Of a stretch of DNA of 64,000 nt, positions 1 to 9,206 are shown in pieces. Every line of letters begins with the position of its first letter. Position 1 is the stretch's first letter. The DNA is taken from NCBI GenBank assembly GCA_024104275.1, contig JAGGHK010000001.1, forward strand, positions 496,001-560,000, in the 5' to 3' direction. The stretch comes from Bifidobacterium sp. (lineage in GTDB: Bacteria > Actinomycetota > Actinomycetes > Actinomycetales > Bifidobacteriaceae). A model generated the notes under the pieces. It had not been told where the DNA came from and did no database searches. It was given only the letters and a program-made list of their open reading frames with translations. Made by a program: the position numbers and the translations under genes.

Positions 1-2048
1 TCCTTACCACACAAAGCGATGGAAGTTCACCGTATTTACGAGTCGATCCGGCCGAATCGACCTTCCGCTTCACTTCCCCGTCGCAGGTTCTGGGTTTCTC
101 CGATACCAGCCAAAATGTCGAAAACAGGTTAAAAGGCACATCGAAATCACCGTTGACGGCCTACCATATCCGTGTGGATGCCGCCAGGCACGCTTCCCGG
201 ATTCGCTCGGTATCGAACGCCGTGCCCAATTCCCGTTATCTACGCATCCCTAGTACGAACATCGCAGCGCAACCGTCTACCGTCAAAATCTGGGTCGAGG
301 AACCCGCCGGAACACACGTCGACATCGCCGCCGTCCACGCCAACGTCCGCGTACCGTTCCATGCCAGCTGGGGACGTATGGCGGCGATGGCGATCATCGT
401 GGCCCTGCTCGCACTGTGGATGCCGTCTTCAAAGCTGTGGCGGATGCGTCTGGACACGGCAAGTATCCGGCAACGCTGTGTTTTCGCAGGTTTCATGCTT
501 GTCGTCGGCGCGTTTGCTGCGCTGTCGATCGCGCAATCGATCTGGTCGGCCAGCTCGTCGGCGTTCCACGAGCCGGGCAATTACACTTATGATTTCAACC
601 AATACGGCCATATGGCCGATTCCCTGCTTCATGGCCAGGCGTCAATGAATCTGCCGGTGCCGAAGGCGCTTGAAACCGCTCAGAACCCTTACGATCCGCA
701 AGCTCGGGAAACGTTGCTCAACCAAGGTGTCACGCCCATTTACTGGGACTATTCCTTCTACAAAGGCCATTGGTATTCGTATTTCGGAGTCTTGCCGGCA
801 TTGCTGATTTTCGCTCCATACCGCCTGGCGACCTCGCTGTTCGTCCCGGGCGGATCGATGCTCCCTTCAGGCGTCGCCGTGGCTTTGCTGCTGTTCGTTT
901 TCGTCTTGTTCGGTTCGCTGCTGGTCATACGCCTGTTGAAATTACTGAATCCCAAGACTTCGCTGGCCGCAGTTTCCATGGCCATCACGCTTTTCCTGCT
1001 GGGCTCGCAGGTCGGCTATCTGGCATTTCGTATGAATTTTTATTCGGTTCCGTTTGCCGCATCACTAGCCTTGAGCGCAATAGGGCTTTGGTTCTGGTTA
1101 GGTGCGACTGAAAATCGGTCCAAGCCATCCCGTCGACATGTGGTTGGGATTGGCGATACCCCGCCGCTTTCGTGGCCGCACTTGGCCGCCGGTTCGCTTT
1201 GCCTGGCAGCGAATTTCGGATGCCGGCCGACGTTCATCTTGGTCACGTTACTGGCATTTCCGATATTCTGGCCCCAGATTCACGCGATATTTTCCAAGTC
1301 CCAGGACACAGAAAAACCGGCCAAGCACAAAGCCGTCATCCGAGTGCTGACTGCTGCTTTGCTGCCCGCGCTGATTGTAATACTGCCATTGTGTCTCTAT
1401 AACACGATCCGTTTCGGCTCTCCCGTTGATTTCGGCGAACGCTACCAAATCACCGTCGCCGACATGACCCATTACCGCAACTCCCTCGCCAACGTGCTGC
1501 GGACACTTGGCTATTACCTGTTCCTGCCATTGCGCTTTACGCACGAATTCCCCTTCCTGTCCATCAATCCCACACCGGTAACTTCCTGGAGCTATGCGGA
1601 ACCGTTGGTGGGAGGGCTTTTTGCGCTGTGCCCCGCACTCATACTCATCGTTTTGCTGCTGATTCCAGGCGTGAGAAGGCGTATTCGTCGTTCCGGTCTG
1701 CTTCGGCTCCTTCTCACGGCATTGCCGCTGGCTTTGCTGCTCCTGCTTGTCGACATCGTCAAAGGCGGCATCGGATGGCGTTATATGGTCGATTTCGGCT
1801 GGTTGGTGGCATTGGTCGCCGTTGAGGTAGCCGGGGCGATTCTTGGCGACGCTCAGCCTTGTCGCGATGTTTCCGAAGGCCGTATCAATTGGGATCGGGT
1901 CACCATACGCCTTATCATGTTGCTTCTGGTCATGCTGAGCATCGCCGTAACGTTCCTGACTATCTTCGTCCCGGGCCGCGAGGACGCCCTGAGCCGCACC
2001 AATCCGGCAATGTTCCAGTCAGTCGCCTCTTGGTTCATTGTTCAGTGA
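1..2048 (+). CDS. Polytopic membrane protein, 5' end outside window
   Basis: The reading frame is open from base 3 to the stop at 2046-2048, so the gene begins before the window; the TTG at 153 is not a convincing start. The visible N-terminal part (about 120 residues) is soluble and beta-rich in character, followed by about ten hydrophobic segments starting near base 378. A conserved-looking stretch reads YKGHWYSYFGVLPAL, a pattern I associate with large actinobacterial and firmicute membrane proteins of the glycosyltransferase-like (GT-C style) type, often annotated only as hypothetical. It most likely acts in envelope polysaccharide or lipid-linked sugar metabolism, but that is inference. 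The gene converges on the aminotransferase with 63 bases between the stops. Confidence 0.75.
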   Translation, partial: LTTQSDGSSPYLRVDPAESTFRFTSPSQVLGFSDTSQNVENRLKGTSKSPLTAYHIRVDAARHASRIRSVSNAVPNSRYLRIPSTNIAAQPSTVKIWVEEPAGTHVDIAAVHANVRVPFHASWGRMAAMAIIVALLALWMPSSKLWRMRLDTASIRQRCVFAGFMLVVGAFAALSIAQSIWSASSSAFHEPGNYTYDFNQYGHMADSLLHGQASMNLPVPKALETAQNPYDPQARETLLNQGVTPIYWDYSFYKGHWYSYFGVLPALLIFAPYRLATSLFVPGGSMLPSGVAVALLLFVFVLFGSLLVIRLLKLLNPKTSLAAVSMAITLFLLGSQVGYLAFRMNFYSVPFAASLALSAIGLWFWLGATENRSKPSRRHVVGIGDTPPLSWPHLAAGSLCLAANFGCRPTFILVTLLAFPIFWPQIHAIFSKSQDTEKPAKHKAVIRVLTAALLPALIVILPLCLYNTIRFGSPVDFGERYQITVADMTHYRNSLANVLRTLGYYLFLPLRFTHEFPFLSINPTPVTSWSYAEPLVGGLFALCPALILIVLLLIPGVRRRIRRSGLLRLLLTALPLALLLLLVDIVKGGIGWRYMVDFGWLVALVAVEVAGAILGDAQPCRDVSEGRINWDRVTIRLIMLLLVMLSIAVTFLTIFVPGREDALSRTNPAMFQSVASWFIVQ

Positions 2049-2111
2049 GCCGTTTCAGCATTGAAAAACCTTAACTTTCAACGTGTCTAGAGCTTAAAAG
2101 GCCACAAGCTT

Positions 2112-3341
2112 TCATGTCTCTATCCGAGGACGTCCTTGAACAATCTCAAGCTCACGCGACACCGCCGCAAGAACGGCTTTGATATTGCGTTCGAAGACGT
2201 CCGGCTGCGGCAGCAGGGAGACGGCGAGATAGCCGTTTTCGGTCATGTCGAAGTAATAGCCGGGCTGGCCTGTCAGGTTGAAGTCATGAATCAGGCACAG
2301 GACCAACGCGTTTTCGTCGATGACCGAGGGGAATCGCAGGAGCACGTTCCAGCCGCCTTCCGCACGCAGGACGGAGACCAAGCCGGATTCGTCCTCGTCC
2401 AGCATGGTGTGCAGACGCTCGAGATTGGCCCGAGTACGTTCCTGCACACGGTGAAGCTGACCGGGAACTGCGGCAAGCAGTTTCGGCATTCGATCTGAAA
2501 TGATATCGCTGAACGGCAGGTAATCGTCGGCGATGATGTCAAGCCTACGCTGCGCTTTGGCCACCAGATTCTCCGGACCACTGACCTGAATCCAACCGAC
2601 CTTGGCATGCGGGGCCGCCAATAGCTTGGAGAAACCGTCAAGAGCGAACGTCAACGCACCCTGCTCTCCTGCCAACCGCCGATTGCCCGTAAACGGTTCC
2701 AAGGAATAATCGAAGAACACCTCGTCGGCGATGATGGCGACATCGTGCTTACGGCACAACGCCACCAACGCCTCGCGCTCGTCGGGTTTGACATACGAAC
2801 CCGTAGGATTGTTCGGGTTGATCAGGACGATGGCCTGTACTTTTTCGCCTTTCGGACTTTCCAGAAGTTCGCGCAACCAAGCCACGTCGATGTACCATGA
2901 TCCGTCAAATTGCAGCTGGTACTCGAGTGTATCCACGTTCTCCAGACTGCCGATGGACTCGATCAACGGGTAACCCGGCTTGGGTCCGAGCACGATATCA
3001 CCCGGATCACACATGAGTTTGAAGAGCCAGGTATAGGCCTCGGACGTGGAACTCAACAGGTATAGCCGGTCAGGATCGACGGATTCCGAAGAATTCTGCC
3101 CTTTCGCCGCCAACTCGGCCAGATTGCGATTGGTCAGGAATCGGGCAAGCTGCTTTCGCGCCGACAATGGTCCTCGTGGCTCGGCGGTATAGACACTCGG
3201 CACTTCGCTCGGTGCTAGCCCGTGTTTCGTAGGGTTGGAGTCGTTGACGGTATCGAGCACAGCCCCCTGGCTTCGCGCCGCCGCTTCGGCTTTGGCGATG
3301 GGATTGAGCCTGGTCGATCCGACCCTTGACGAAAAACGCAT
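2112..3341 (-). CDS. Pyridoxal-phosphate aminotransferase, class I/II
   Basis: This 409-residue protein has the fold-type I aminotransferase pattern in order: NPNNPTGSY substrate/PLP loop, ADEVFFDY (the Asp that pairs with the pyridine nitrogen), and SKLLAAPHAKVGW with the Schiff-base lysine near residue 238. A C-terminal domain contains the usual small-domain GYYFDM-like segment. The substrate is not readable from sequence; the family includes aspartate/tyrosine-type enzymes and capreomycidine-synthase-like members. The ATG at 3341 has GGAAGG upstream at good distance. It lies downstream of ppgK on the same strand but is separated from it by a terminator, so it is probably transcribed alone. 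Confidence 0.85.
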   Translation of the reverse strand: MRFSSRVGSTRLNPIAKAEAAARSQGAVLDTVNDSNPTKHGLAPSEVPSVYTAEPRGPLSARKQLARFLTNRNLAELAAKGQNSSESVDPDRLYLLSSTSEAYTWLFKLMCDPGDIVLGPKPGYPLIESIGSLENVDTLEYQLQFDGSWYIDVAWLRELLESPKGEKVQAIVLINPNNPTGSYVKPDEREALVALCRKHDVAIIADEVFFDYSLEPFTGNRRLAGEQGALTFALDGFSKLLAAPHAKVGWIQVSGPENLVAKAQRRLDIIADDYLPFSDIISDRMPKLLAAVPGQLHRVQERTRANLERLHTMLDEDESGLVSVLRAEGGWNVLLRFPSVIDENALVLCLIHDFNLTGQPGYYFDMTENGYLAVSLLPQPDVFERNIKAVLAAVSRELEIVQGRPRIET

Positions 3342-3393
3342 GACCTTCCATTCCGGATAGCGATTTCAGGATTCCAAACTATCCAAACAATAC

Positions 3394-3429
3394 AAAAGTT
3401 CCGCCCGACTTTCCAGCCGAGCGGAACCC
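3394..3429 (-). terminator. Rho-independent terminator after ppgK
   Basis: On the minus strand GTTCCGC...GCGGAAC forms a stem (3398-3427) followed by TTTT. It sits just downstream of the ppgK stop and upstream of the aminotransferase start. Confidence 0.7.
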
Positions 3430-3441
3430 AAAAATCAAATC

Positions 3442-4209
3442 TCAGACGAGTTTGGTGGTCGCGTAATACGCGGCGCCCACGATGCCCGCCTCGTTGCGCA
3501 GCTTGGCCTGCACAATCGGGGTCTTGATATCGATATACGGCAGGAACTTGTCAGCCATACGGCTCACGCCGCCTCCGACCACGAAGAGGTCGGGGCTGAA
3601 ATACTTCTCAAGCAGACCGTAATACTTGGTCAGGCGCTTGGCCCACTTCTTGTAGCCGAGGCTCTTCTTGTCGCGCACCGAAGAGGCCGCGTACTTTTCG
3701 GCATCGCCCTTGCCCTTCTCAAGCTGGATATGGCCGAGCTCGGTGTTGGGCAGCAACACACCGTGATAGATGAGCGCGGTGCCAATGCCGGTGCCGAGCG
3801 TGGTGGCGATGACCAATCCGTCTTCGCCCTTGGCGGCACCGAACTGCTGCTCGGCCAGCCCCGCGGCATCAGCGTCGTTGACGACCGTCACCGGACGGCC
3901 ACAAGCCTTGGAGAAGACCTCGGTGACATCGAGACCGATCCACGACTTGTCGAGATTCGCCATGAAATCGAGCGGCTTGCCCGGTTTGATGGGCGCGGGA
4001 AAAGCGATGCCCACGGGAGCGCCCGCAGGCACTTCGAAATGCTCAAGTTCCTGGCGCACGATTGCCGCGACGGCATCCGGCGTGGAAACCTCAGGGGTGA
4101 GAATCTTCAGACGAGGCAGGGCGAATTCGCCCTTCTCCAGATCCACGGGGGCCGCCTTGATACCCGAACCGCCGATATCAACGCCAAAGGCCTGTGCTGT
4201 TTCAATCAT
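3442..4209 (-). CDS. ppgK: Polyphosphate glucokinase (ROK family)
   Basis: This 255-residue ROK-type kinase begins with the phosphate-binding motif GVDIGGSGIKAAPVDL, which is characteristic of actinobacterial strictly polyphosphate- or polyphosphate/ATP-dependent glucokinases. Further motifs are VNDADAAGLAE (catalytic Asp region) and TTLGTGIGTALI (second phosphate loop). It makes glucose-6-phosphate in the cytosol, feeding the bifid shunt. The length agrees with the PpgK family (about 250-270 residues). The ATG at 4209 has GAGGGG seven to eight bases upstream. It is followed by its own terminator, which suggests a single-gene transcript. Confidence 0.9.
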   Translation of the reverse strand: MIETAQAFGVDIGGSGIKAAPVDLEKGEFALPRLKILTPEVSTPDAVAAIVRQELEHFEVPAGAPVGIAFPAPIKPGKPLDFMANLDKSWIGLDVTEVFSKACGRPVTVVNDADAAGLAEQQFGAAKGEDGLVIATTLGTGIGTALIYHGVLLPNTELGHIQLEKGKGDAEKYAASSVRDKKSLGYKKWAKRLTKYYGLLEKYFSPDLFVVGGGVSRMADKFLPYIDIKTPIVQAKLRNEAGIVGAAYYATTKLV

Positions 4210-4340
4210 CGCTAACCCCTCTTGGTAACTGGTAACGGAACAAAAATAATCGTTGACATTATAACGCGCTCAATAGCCAACGCGCCTACATCAACGGTTA
4301 AATTGATCCTGCAAGCGCATAATCTTAATTTTACGGCTCG

Positions 4341-5399
4341 TTATTTGAGCGGCGGCATCGGCTCCCAGTTCGGGTCGTGCAAAAGCTTGCGCGAATCGAC
4401 CCAGCCCTTGGCGATAGCCTTGAGTCCAGGCTTGACATGCTCGCGGTCGACGGCGAAGATGCGGATGGCTTCTTTGATGGCGGTGAGCATTGTTCCCAAA
4501 CCGAACAGCGCCGGACGGTAGTCGCCGTGAGCCATGAAGTAACGCGCCATGTAGCCGCGGTTGCGCATGATGTGGTAGCGGTTCATGTCGGAGGTCGAAT
4601 TGAGCTGGCGCAGGCCGGCGATGTCCCAGTTGCCGATATCGCGTGTGCGCTGGATGATCTTGTCGTTGACCACGATCGGGTCGGTCACCTTGCTGGCCAG
4701 ATAACCGTAGATCGTATCGTCCCAGTAGATGAAGAAACGCGGGTCCGGCAGGCCGATCTGTTCGACGATGTTGCGACGGAAAAGTCCTCCTTCGAAGCAC
4801 ATCGTGTCCATTGTGCGGTAGCCGGAAGGTCCGAATGCCGCGGGCGCGATGGGGTTGGGGATGCCGAGCGGAACGATGAAATCGTACTGCCAATAGAAGT
4901 CGCCGCCGTCATAGTCGAGACGCGAACCCTGGATCACGTCGTGACGCGGCGTCCACTTGGCCAGCTGCCCGATGGCGTTGGGGAGCACGGCCACGTCGTC
5001 GTCCATCACCCAGAACCATTCGGCTCCTAATTCGTAGGCCTTTTTGACACCGTTTGAAAAACCACCGGAACCGCCGATATTGCCCTCCTGTGGGGCGTAA
5101 ACCACACGTTCGGTGTTGCCGCTTTCGTCCGGTTCGGTGTTGCCCCAGTGGGCATTGATCGCGTCGGAAAATTGCTTCACCATCGCTTTGGTCTCATCGC
5201 TGTGCTCGTTGTCGACGACGACCACGCGCCAGGGAGCATTGTTCAACGCCTTGATGGAATCGAACAACTTTGCCAGAAGCTTCTGCCGCTTGTAGGTCAC
5301 CACGACGATGGCCAGCTTTTCGATTGGCGATGTCGCCGAAGACGCAGCATCCAAGCCTTCGTCGCCGGCTTTTTCCATAGTTTTCTCGTTTTCGCTCAT
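4341..5399 (-). CDS. GT2 glycosyltransferase, GlfT1-like
   Basis: The protein (352 residues from this start) is a family 2 glycosyltransferase: VVVVTYKRQKLL opens the nucleotide-binding fold, GNIGGSGGFSNG follows, and WVMDDDVAV at about residues 130-138 supplies the metal/UDP-binding acidic triad. The GG-x-GGF plus DDD pattern is typical of galactofuranosyl- and rhamnosyltransferases of Actinobacteria such as GlfT1, which initiate or extend cell-envelope polysaccharide. Exact donor and acceptor are unknown. I chose ATG 5399 (MSENEK), which has AGGG upstream, over the in-frame codon at 5423. It has no signal peptide and would act at the inner face of the membrane. Confidence 0.85.
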   Translation of the reverse strand: MSENEKTMEKAGDEGLDAASSATSPIEKLAIVVVTYKRQKLLAKLFDSIKALNNAPWRVVVVDNEHSDETKAMVKQFSDAINAHWGNTEPDESGNTERVVYAPQEGNIGGSGGFSNGVKKAYELGAEWFWVMDDDVAVLPNAIGQLAKWTPRHDVIQGSRLDYDGGDFYWQYDFIVPLGIPNPIAPAAFGPSGYRTMDTMCFEGGLFRRNIVEQIGLPDPRFFIYWDDTIYGYLASKVTDPIVVNDKIIQRTRDIGNWDIAGLRQLNSTSDMNRYHIMRNRGYMARYFMAHGDYRPALFGLGTMLTAIKEAIRIFAVDREHVKPGLKAIAKGWVDSRKLLHDPNWEPMPPLK

Positions 5400-5512
5400 A
5401 TCCCTATTCTTGCACTTACACACGATGGTGGCAAAAGTTCCGCAGACGCGATGACTCCGATCTGGAATTCCGGCGGTCTCACGTCACTGCTTTTCGGATT
5501 GCGCAAAAACGT

Positions 5513-5542
5513 TTGACAGTTGGGCACACATACGGGTATAGA
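5513..5542 (+). promoter_or_regulatory. Sigma-70-type promoter of the riboflavin transport operon
   Basis: TTGACA at 5513-5518 and TATAGA at 5537-5542 are separated by 18 bases. The predicted start site falls just before the FMN riboswitch, so the leader would contain the whole aptamer. Confidence 0.75.
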
Positions 5543-5553
5543 TAGTTAAGCAA

Positions 5554-5696
5554 GTTTCAGGGAAGGTGAAATTCCTTATTGGCGGTAACGACACTGTCGG
5601 TCTCAAAACGACAGCATTGCCGAAGCCCGCGAGCCGCGAAAGCGGTCGATCCGGTGAAAATCCGAGGCCAACGGTTACAGTCCGGATGAAAGAAAC
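5554..5696 (+). promoter_or_regulatory. FMN riboswitch (RFN element)
   Basis: The conserved RFN blocks appear in order: CAGGGAAGGTGAAATTCC, TTGGCGGT, AAGCCCGCGAGC, GATCCGGTGAAAATCCG, GGCCAACGGTTACAGTC and GGATGAAAGAA. GTTTC at 5554-5558 pairs with GAAAC at 5692-5696 as the closing P1 helix. There is no obvious terminator hairpin between P1 and the ATG at 5707; the only Shine-Dalgarno-like bases (ACGGGG, 5695-5700) lie at the 3' edge of P1, so FMN-bound folding probably blocks ribosome access. This assigns the downstream transporter to riboflavin. Confidence 0.95.
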
Positions 5697-5706
5697 GGGG
5701 CTCATC

Positions 5707-6315
5707 ATGAGCGATATTTCTGATACCCAAAATCAGTCCGATTCCCACTCACGGGACAAGACACAATCCACCCATTCCACCGGCGTTGCCGACAAAGGAC
5801 GTTGGTCGACGCAACGCATCGCCATCTACGCGCTTTTCGTGGCACTGGCAATGGCGGCATCCTTCATCGAATTCCCCATCATGCCCGGCGTGCCGTGGCT
5901 GAAATACGATCTTTCCGGCATCATCTGCCTGGTCGCGGGCTTCGCGTTCGGCCCGATGGCGGCGTTCATCGTCAGCGTTTTAAGCTGGATCCCTCACCTT
6001 TTCATGAACCCTTGGGGTGCCATCATGTCCATCGCGGTCTCCGTATTCCTGAGCGTCCCGGCGGCCATGATCTACAAGCGCATGCGCACCCGCGTCGGTG
6101 CGCTTGTCGGCATTCTGGTCGGCGTCGTCTTCGGCCTTATCGCTGCCATCGGCGGCAACCTGCTGATCACCCCTATCTACGCTCATATGACTACCGTCCA
6201 GGTTTTGAAGATGGTGATACCGATTCTTCTGCCGTTCAATCTCATCAAGTTCGCGATTCACGGCGTGGTCACCTTCCTCATCTACAAGCCGATTTCCAAC
6301 CTCCTCAACCGTTAG
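5707..6315 (+). CDS. ribU: ECF transporter S component for riboflavin (RibU-like)
   Basis: From ATG 5707 (MSDISDTQ) the protein has 202 residues. After a hydrophilic N-terminal tail of about 35 residues come about five to six hydrophobic helices (for example ALFVALAMAASFIEFPI and IICLVAGFAFGPMAAFIV), the layout of an ECF S component. The first helix pattern plus FP-x-xPG is shared with RibU proteins. Substrate assignment rests mainly on the FMN riboswitch directly upstream. The earlier in-frame ATG at 5566 lies inside the aptamer and is rejected. The gene ends 13 bases before the fused ECF energizing module. Confidence 0.9.
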   Translation: MSDISDTQNQSDSHSRDKTQSTHSTGVADKGRWSTQRIAIYALFVALAMAASFIEFPIMPGVPWLKYDLSGIICLVAGFAFGPMAAFIVSVLSWIPHLFMNPWGAIMSIAVSVFLSVPAAMIYKRMRTRVGALVGILVGVVFGLIAAIGGNLLITPIYAHMTTVQVLKMVIPILLPFNLIKFAIHGVVTFLIYKPISNLLNR

Positions 6316-6328
6316 GAATCCGTAGAAT

Positions 6329-9070
6329 ATGACTGCGGTTGATCATCCCTACGCCGATGCCAAGCCTTCCGAGCCCCAAAGCAACGAAGGTTTGGCTTCG
6401 GCCTACCTTCCCGGCCAAGCTTCCGGCAAAGCCCGCATACATCAAAAAGACACGGATTCCAGCCAGGAAACCAGCACAGCAAATGCCGGCCACCCCAGCG
6501 ATACCAATGGCTTTGCCGCACAACTAAGCGGTATCCGTTTCAGCTACGATGGTGGCAAATCATGGGCATTGAACGGTATCGATCTCGACATCCGTGTCGG
6601 TGAACGCATCTGCCTGGTCGGGCCCAACGGTTCCGGCAAATCCACGCTGGCGCGCCTGGTTGCCGGACTTGCCGCACCCGATGACGGTTCGGTGATCCTG
6701 CTTGGTTTTAACGTATTCTCTTCAGGAACGCCGCACAGCGATCTCTACCGCAAGGCACGCCGGGATATCGGTGCGGTGTTCCAGAATCCGGCCGACCAGA
6801 TCATCACCACCGTCGTAGGTGACGACGTGGCGTTCGGCCCCGAAAACCTTGCACTGGATCCGAAGACAATCACCTCACGCGTCGACGAATCACTCGACGC
6901 GGTGGATATGAAAGACTTTCTGCTTGATGACCCCTCTCGCATGAGTGGCGGACAGCAGCAGCGCATCGCCATTGCCGGGATACTGGCCATGCACCCCAAG
7001 ATGATCGTGCTCGACGAGCCGACGGCGATGCTCGACTTGGAAGCCCAACATGATGTATTACAAGTTCTCGACAGGCTTCAGCAGAGCGGTACCACCATCG
7101 TCCACGTCACCCATCGACCCGAGGAACTCAAGGCAGCAGACCGTATTCTGAGCCTTGAAAACGGCAAGTCGATCGAACTTTCGCAGACACAGGCCGCATT
7201 GAAGCTTTCGGTGACCAACGCCGATGACACGGGAATGCTGAAACCCGACGGCGTTATCATCGATGAGAATCCGGGAATTCCGAACAGCAGCGTTGAAAAG
7301 AAACCCAATCATCATAAACCGATAATCTCCAAAGATTCTTCAACCGCAGACCTCCAAAAACCGTCGGCACAATCGGACGATTCCCGATCTCATCAAATCA
7401 GGAACCAAAACAAGGCAAGCCAAAAACCAGCGAATGGCGACCCACAACATTCCACCGGCGAACCGGCCATCAGCTTCGAACACGTTTCGTTTCGCTATCC
7501 GAAGTCGGATATCGACACCCTGCACGATTTTTCGATGCGCGTCGAACAGGGTGAGGTCGTGGCCATCATGGGACGCAACGGCACCGGCAAATCGACACTG
7601 ACCAGGCTGATGACGGCATTGTCGAAACCCGGCAGCGGGACCATCAAGGTGGCCGGAATCGACTTGGGCTCAATGTCGAAACGCGACAAGAAAACGCTAC
7701 GTTCCAGCGTTGGACTGGTGATGCAGCAGCCGGAACGCCAGTTGTTCGCCGAAACCGTTCGGCAGGATGTCGCCTACGGGCCAAGCAACCAGGATTTACC
7801 GCAGGAAGCGGTCGACCAGCGTGTGGACCGGGCATTGGCACTGCTCGGCATCAGCGGACTCGCCGAACGTTCCCCATTCTCGCTTTCCGGCGGGCAGCAA
7901 CGGCTTGCCGCCATCGCCGGGATTATCGCCTGCGATCCGCGCATCCTCGTTCTCGACGAACCAACCGCTGGGCTCGACGCCACCGCCAGCGAGCGCATCT
8001 ACGCGTTGGTGCGTACGCTCAACGCGCACGGCGTCACGATCGTGATGATCACCCACTCCCCGCGTCAGGCGCGTCAGCTTGCCGATCGCATCATCACGCT
8101 GGGTGGGCCCGTGCAAAACGACAGTGGCAACAGCCTCAATAACGGCACGGGCGATGACGGCAATCGGAATACATGCTCCCGAAAAACCTCCCAAACCGGC
8201 GAATCCGCCCGAGATGGCAACGCCACTTCAGGCCCGTTATCCCGAAAACATCTTCCATCGCGCGAAGACCCGAAGACCGCCCGTCAACCGAGCATCATCG
8301 CTCGTCTTGACCCGCGGATGAAACTGGTCGTGTTCCTCGTCCTGATGTTCACCTCCTTCATGGTCAGCTCCCTGCCGCAACTTGGGCTGACCGCGCTCAT
8401 GGTCATCGTTCTCGCGGCAGCGGCGAAGCTCGGCCCGAAGCGTCTGTTCCGTTCGATGCGCGGATTCCTGATTCTGCTGTTGGTCATGGGCGTCATCAAC
8501 ATGCTTTTCGTCCGTACCGGCAAGCCTCTGGTGACCTTCTGGAACTTCCCCATCACCGACGAAGGCGTGATGGCGGCGATACTCTACACCTGCCGCTTCG
8601 GACTCGTCATCCTGCTGGGCATCATCCTGTTGCAGACCACGACGCCCACGGCGTTGACCGATGGGTTCGGCTCCTTGCTTTCCCCGTTACGTCGCTTCGG
8701 GTTGCATACCCAGGAACTGGCGTTGGTCATGAGTCTGGCGTTGCGCTTCCTGCCGACGCTCGCCGATGAGGCTCGCAACATCATCGACGCGCAGGCGGCA
8801 CGCGGCGGCAGTATCGAAACCGGCTCCCCGGCCAAACGCATCAAGGCACTGGTAGCCATTGTCGTTCCGATTTTCGCAGGTGCTTTGCGCCATTCGGACA
8901 ATGTTTCGCTTGCACTTGACGCACAAAGCTATGAGGAAGGCATTCACAGAACACATTGGCACGCCATGCGTATATCCGGCAAGGATATCGTCTTCGTCAT
9001 CCTGTGTGCACTGTATCTGGCGGTATTGCTGAGTCTCAAGACCGGAATCCTTTCCGTCGTCCGGCTATAG
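6329..9070 (+). CDS. Fused ECF energizing module: two ATPases plus T subunit
   Basis: One 913-residue polypeptide holds three modules that are usually separate. ATPase 1 has Walker A GPNGSGKST (near residue 101), signature MSGGQQQR (near 204) and Walker B IVLDEPTAMLD (near 224). ATPase 2 has Walker A GRNGTGKST (near 414), LSGGQQRLA (near 518) and LVLDEPTAGLD (near 539). From about residue 660 (LDPRMKLVVF) to the end is an EcfT-like membrane domain with several helices and the QAARGG motif that couples to the ATPases. Two hydrophilic low-complexity linkers (about residues 310-380 and 595-655) join the modules. With RibU it forms a riboflavin importer; whether it also serves other S components elsewhere cannot be seen. 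Confidence 0.92.
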   Translation: MTAVDHPYADAKPSEPQSNEGLASAYLPGQASGKARIHQKDTDSSQETSTANAGHPSDTNGFAAQLSGIRFSYDGGKSWALNGIDLDIRVGERICLVGPNGSGKSTLARLVAGLAAPDDGSVILLGFNVFSSGTPHSDLYRKARRDIGAVFQNPADQIITTVVGDDVAFGPENLALDPKTITSRVDESLDAVDMKDFLLDDPSRMSGGQQQRIAIAGILAMHPKMIVLDEPTAMLDLEAQHDVLQVLDRLQQSGTTIVHVTHRPEELKAADRILSLENGKSIELSQTQAALKLSVTNADDTGMLKPDGVIIDENPGIPNSSVEKKPNHHKPIISKDSSTADLQKPSAQSDDSRSHQIRNQNKASQKPANGDPQHSTGEPAISFEHVSFRYPKSDIDTLHDFSMRVEQGEVVAIMGRNGTGKSTLTRLMTALSKPGSGTIKVAGIDLGSMSKRDKKTLRSSVGLVMQQPERQLFAETVRQDVAYGPSNQDLPQEAVDQRVDRALALLGISGLAERSPFSLSGGQQRLAAIAGIIACDPRILVLDEPTAGLDATASERIYALVRTLNAHGVTIVMITHSPRQARQLADRIITLGGPVQNDSGNSLNNGTGDDGNRNTCSRKTSQTGESARDGNATSGPLSRKHLPSREDPKTARQPSIIARLDPRMKLVVFLVLMFTSFMVSSLPQLGLTALMVIVLAAAAKLGPKRLFRSMRGFLILLLVMGVINMLFVRTGKPLVTFWNFPITDEGVMAAILYTCRFGLVILLGIILLQTTTPTALTDGFGSLLSPLRRFGLHTQELALVMSLALRFLPTLADEARNIIDAQAARGGSIETGSPAKRIKALVAIVVPIFAGALRHSDNVSLALDAQSYEEGIHRTHWHAMRISGKDIVFVILCALYLAVLLSLKTGILSVVRL

Positions 9071-9206
9071 AAGACACCGACGATGCCGTCTCGAAACTTC
9101 GGCAAAACGAAACGGCAAATTCATCTCTTTTTGCGGCGCTGCTTTCCAAATCCTGATAGAGTGAGATAAAGCCTGTTTCAAACCGCTTTGTTTCGAAGGA
9201 GACGCT

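Noticed and set aside
5566..5706. Earlier in-frame ATG for ribU
   Set aside because: It lies inside the conserved riboswitch aptamer and lacks a ribosome-binding site; the S-component homology begins after 5707.
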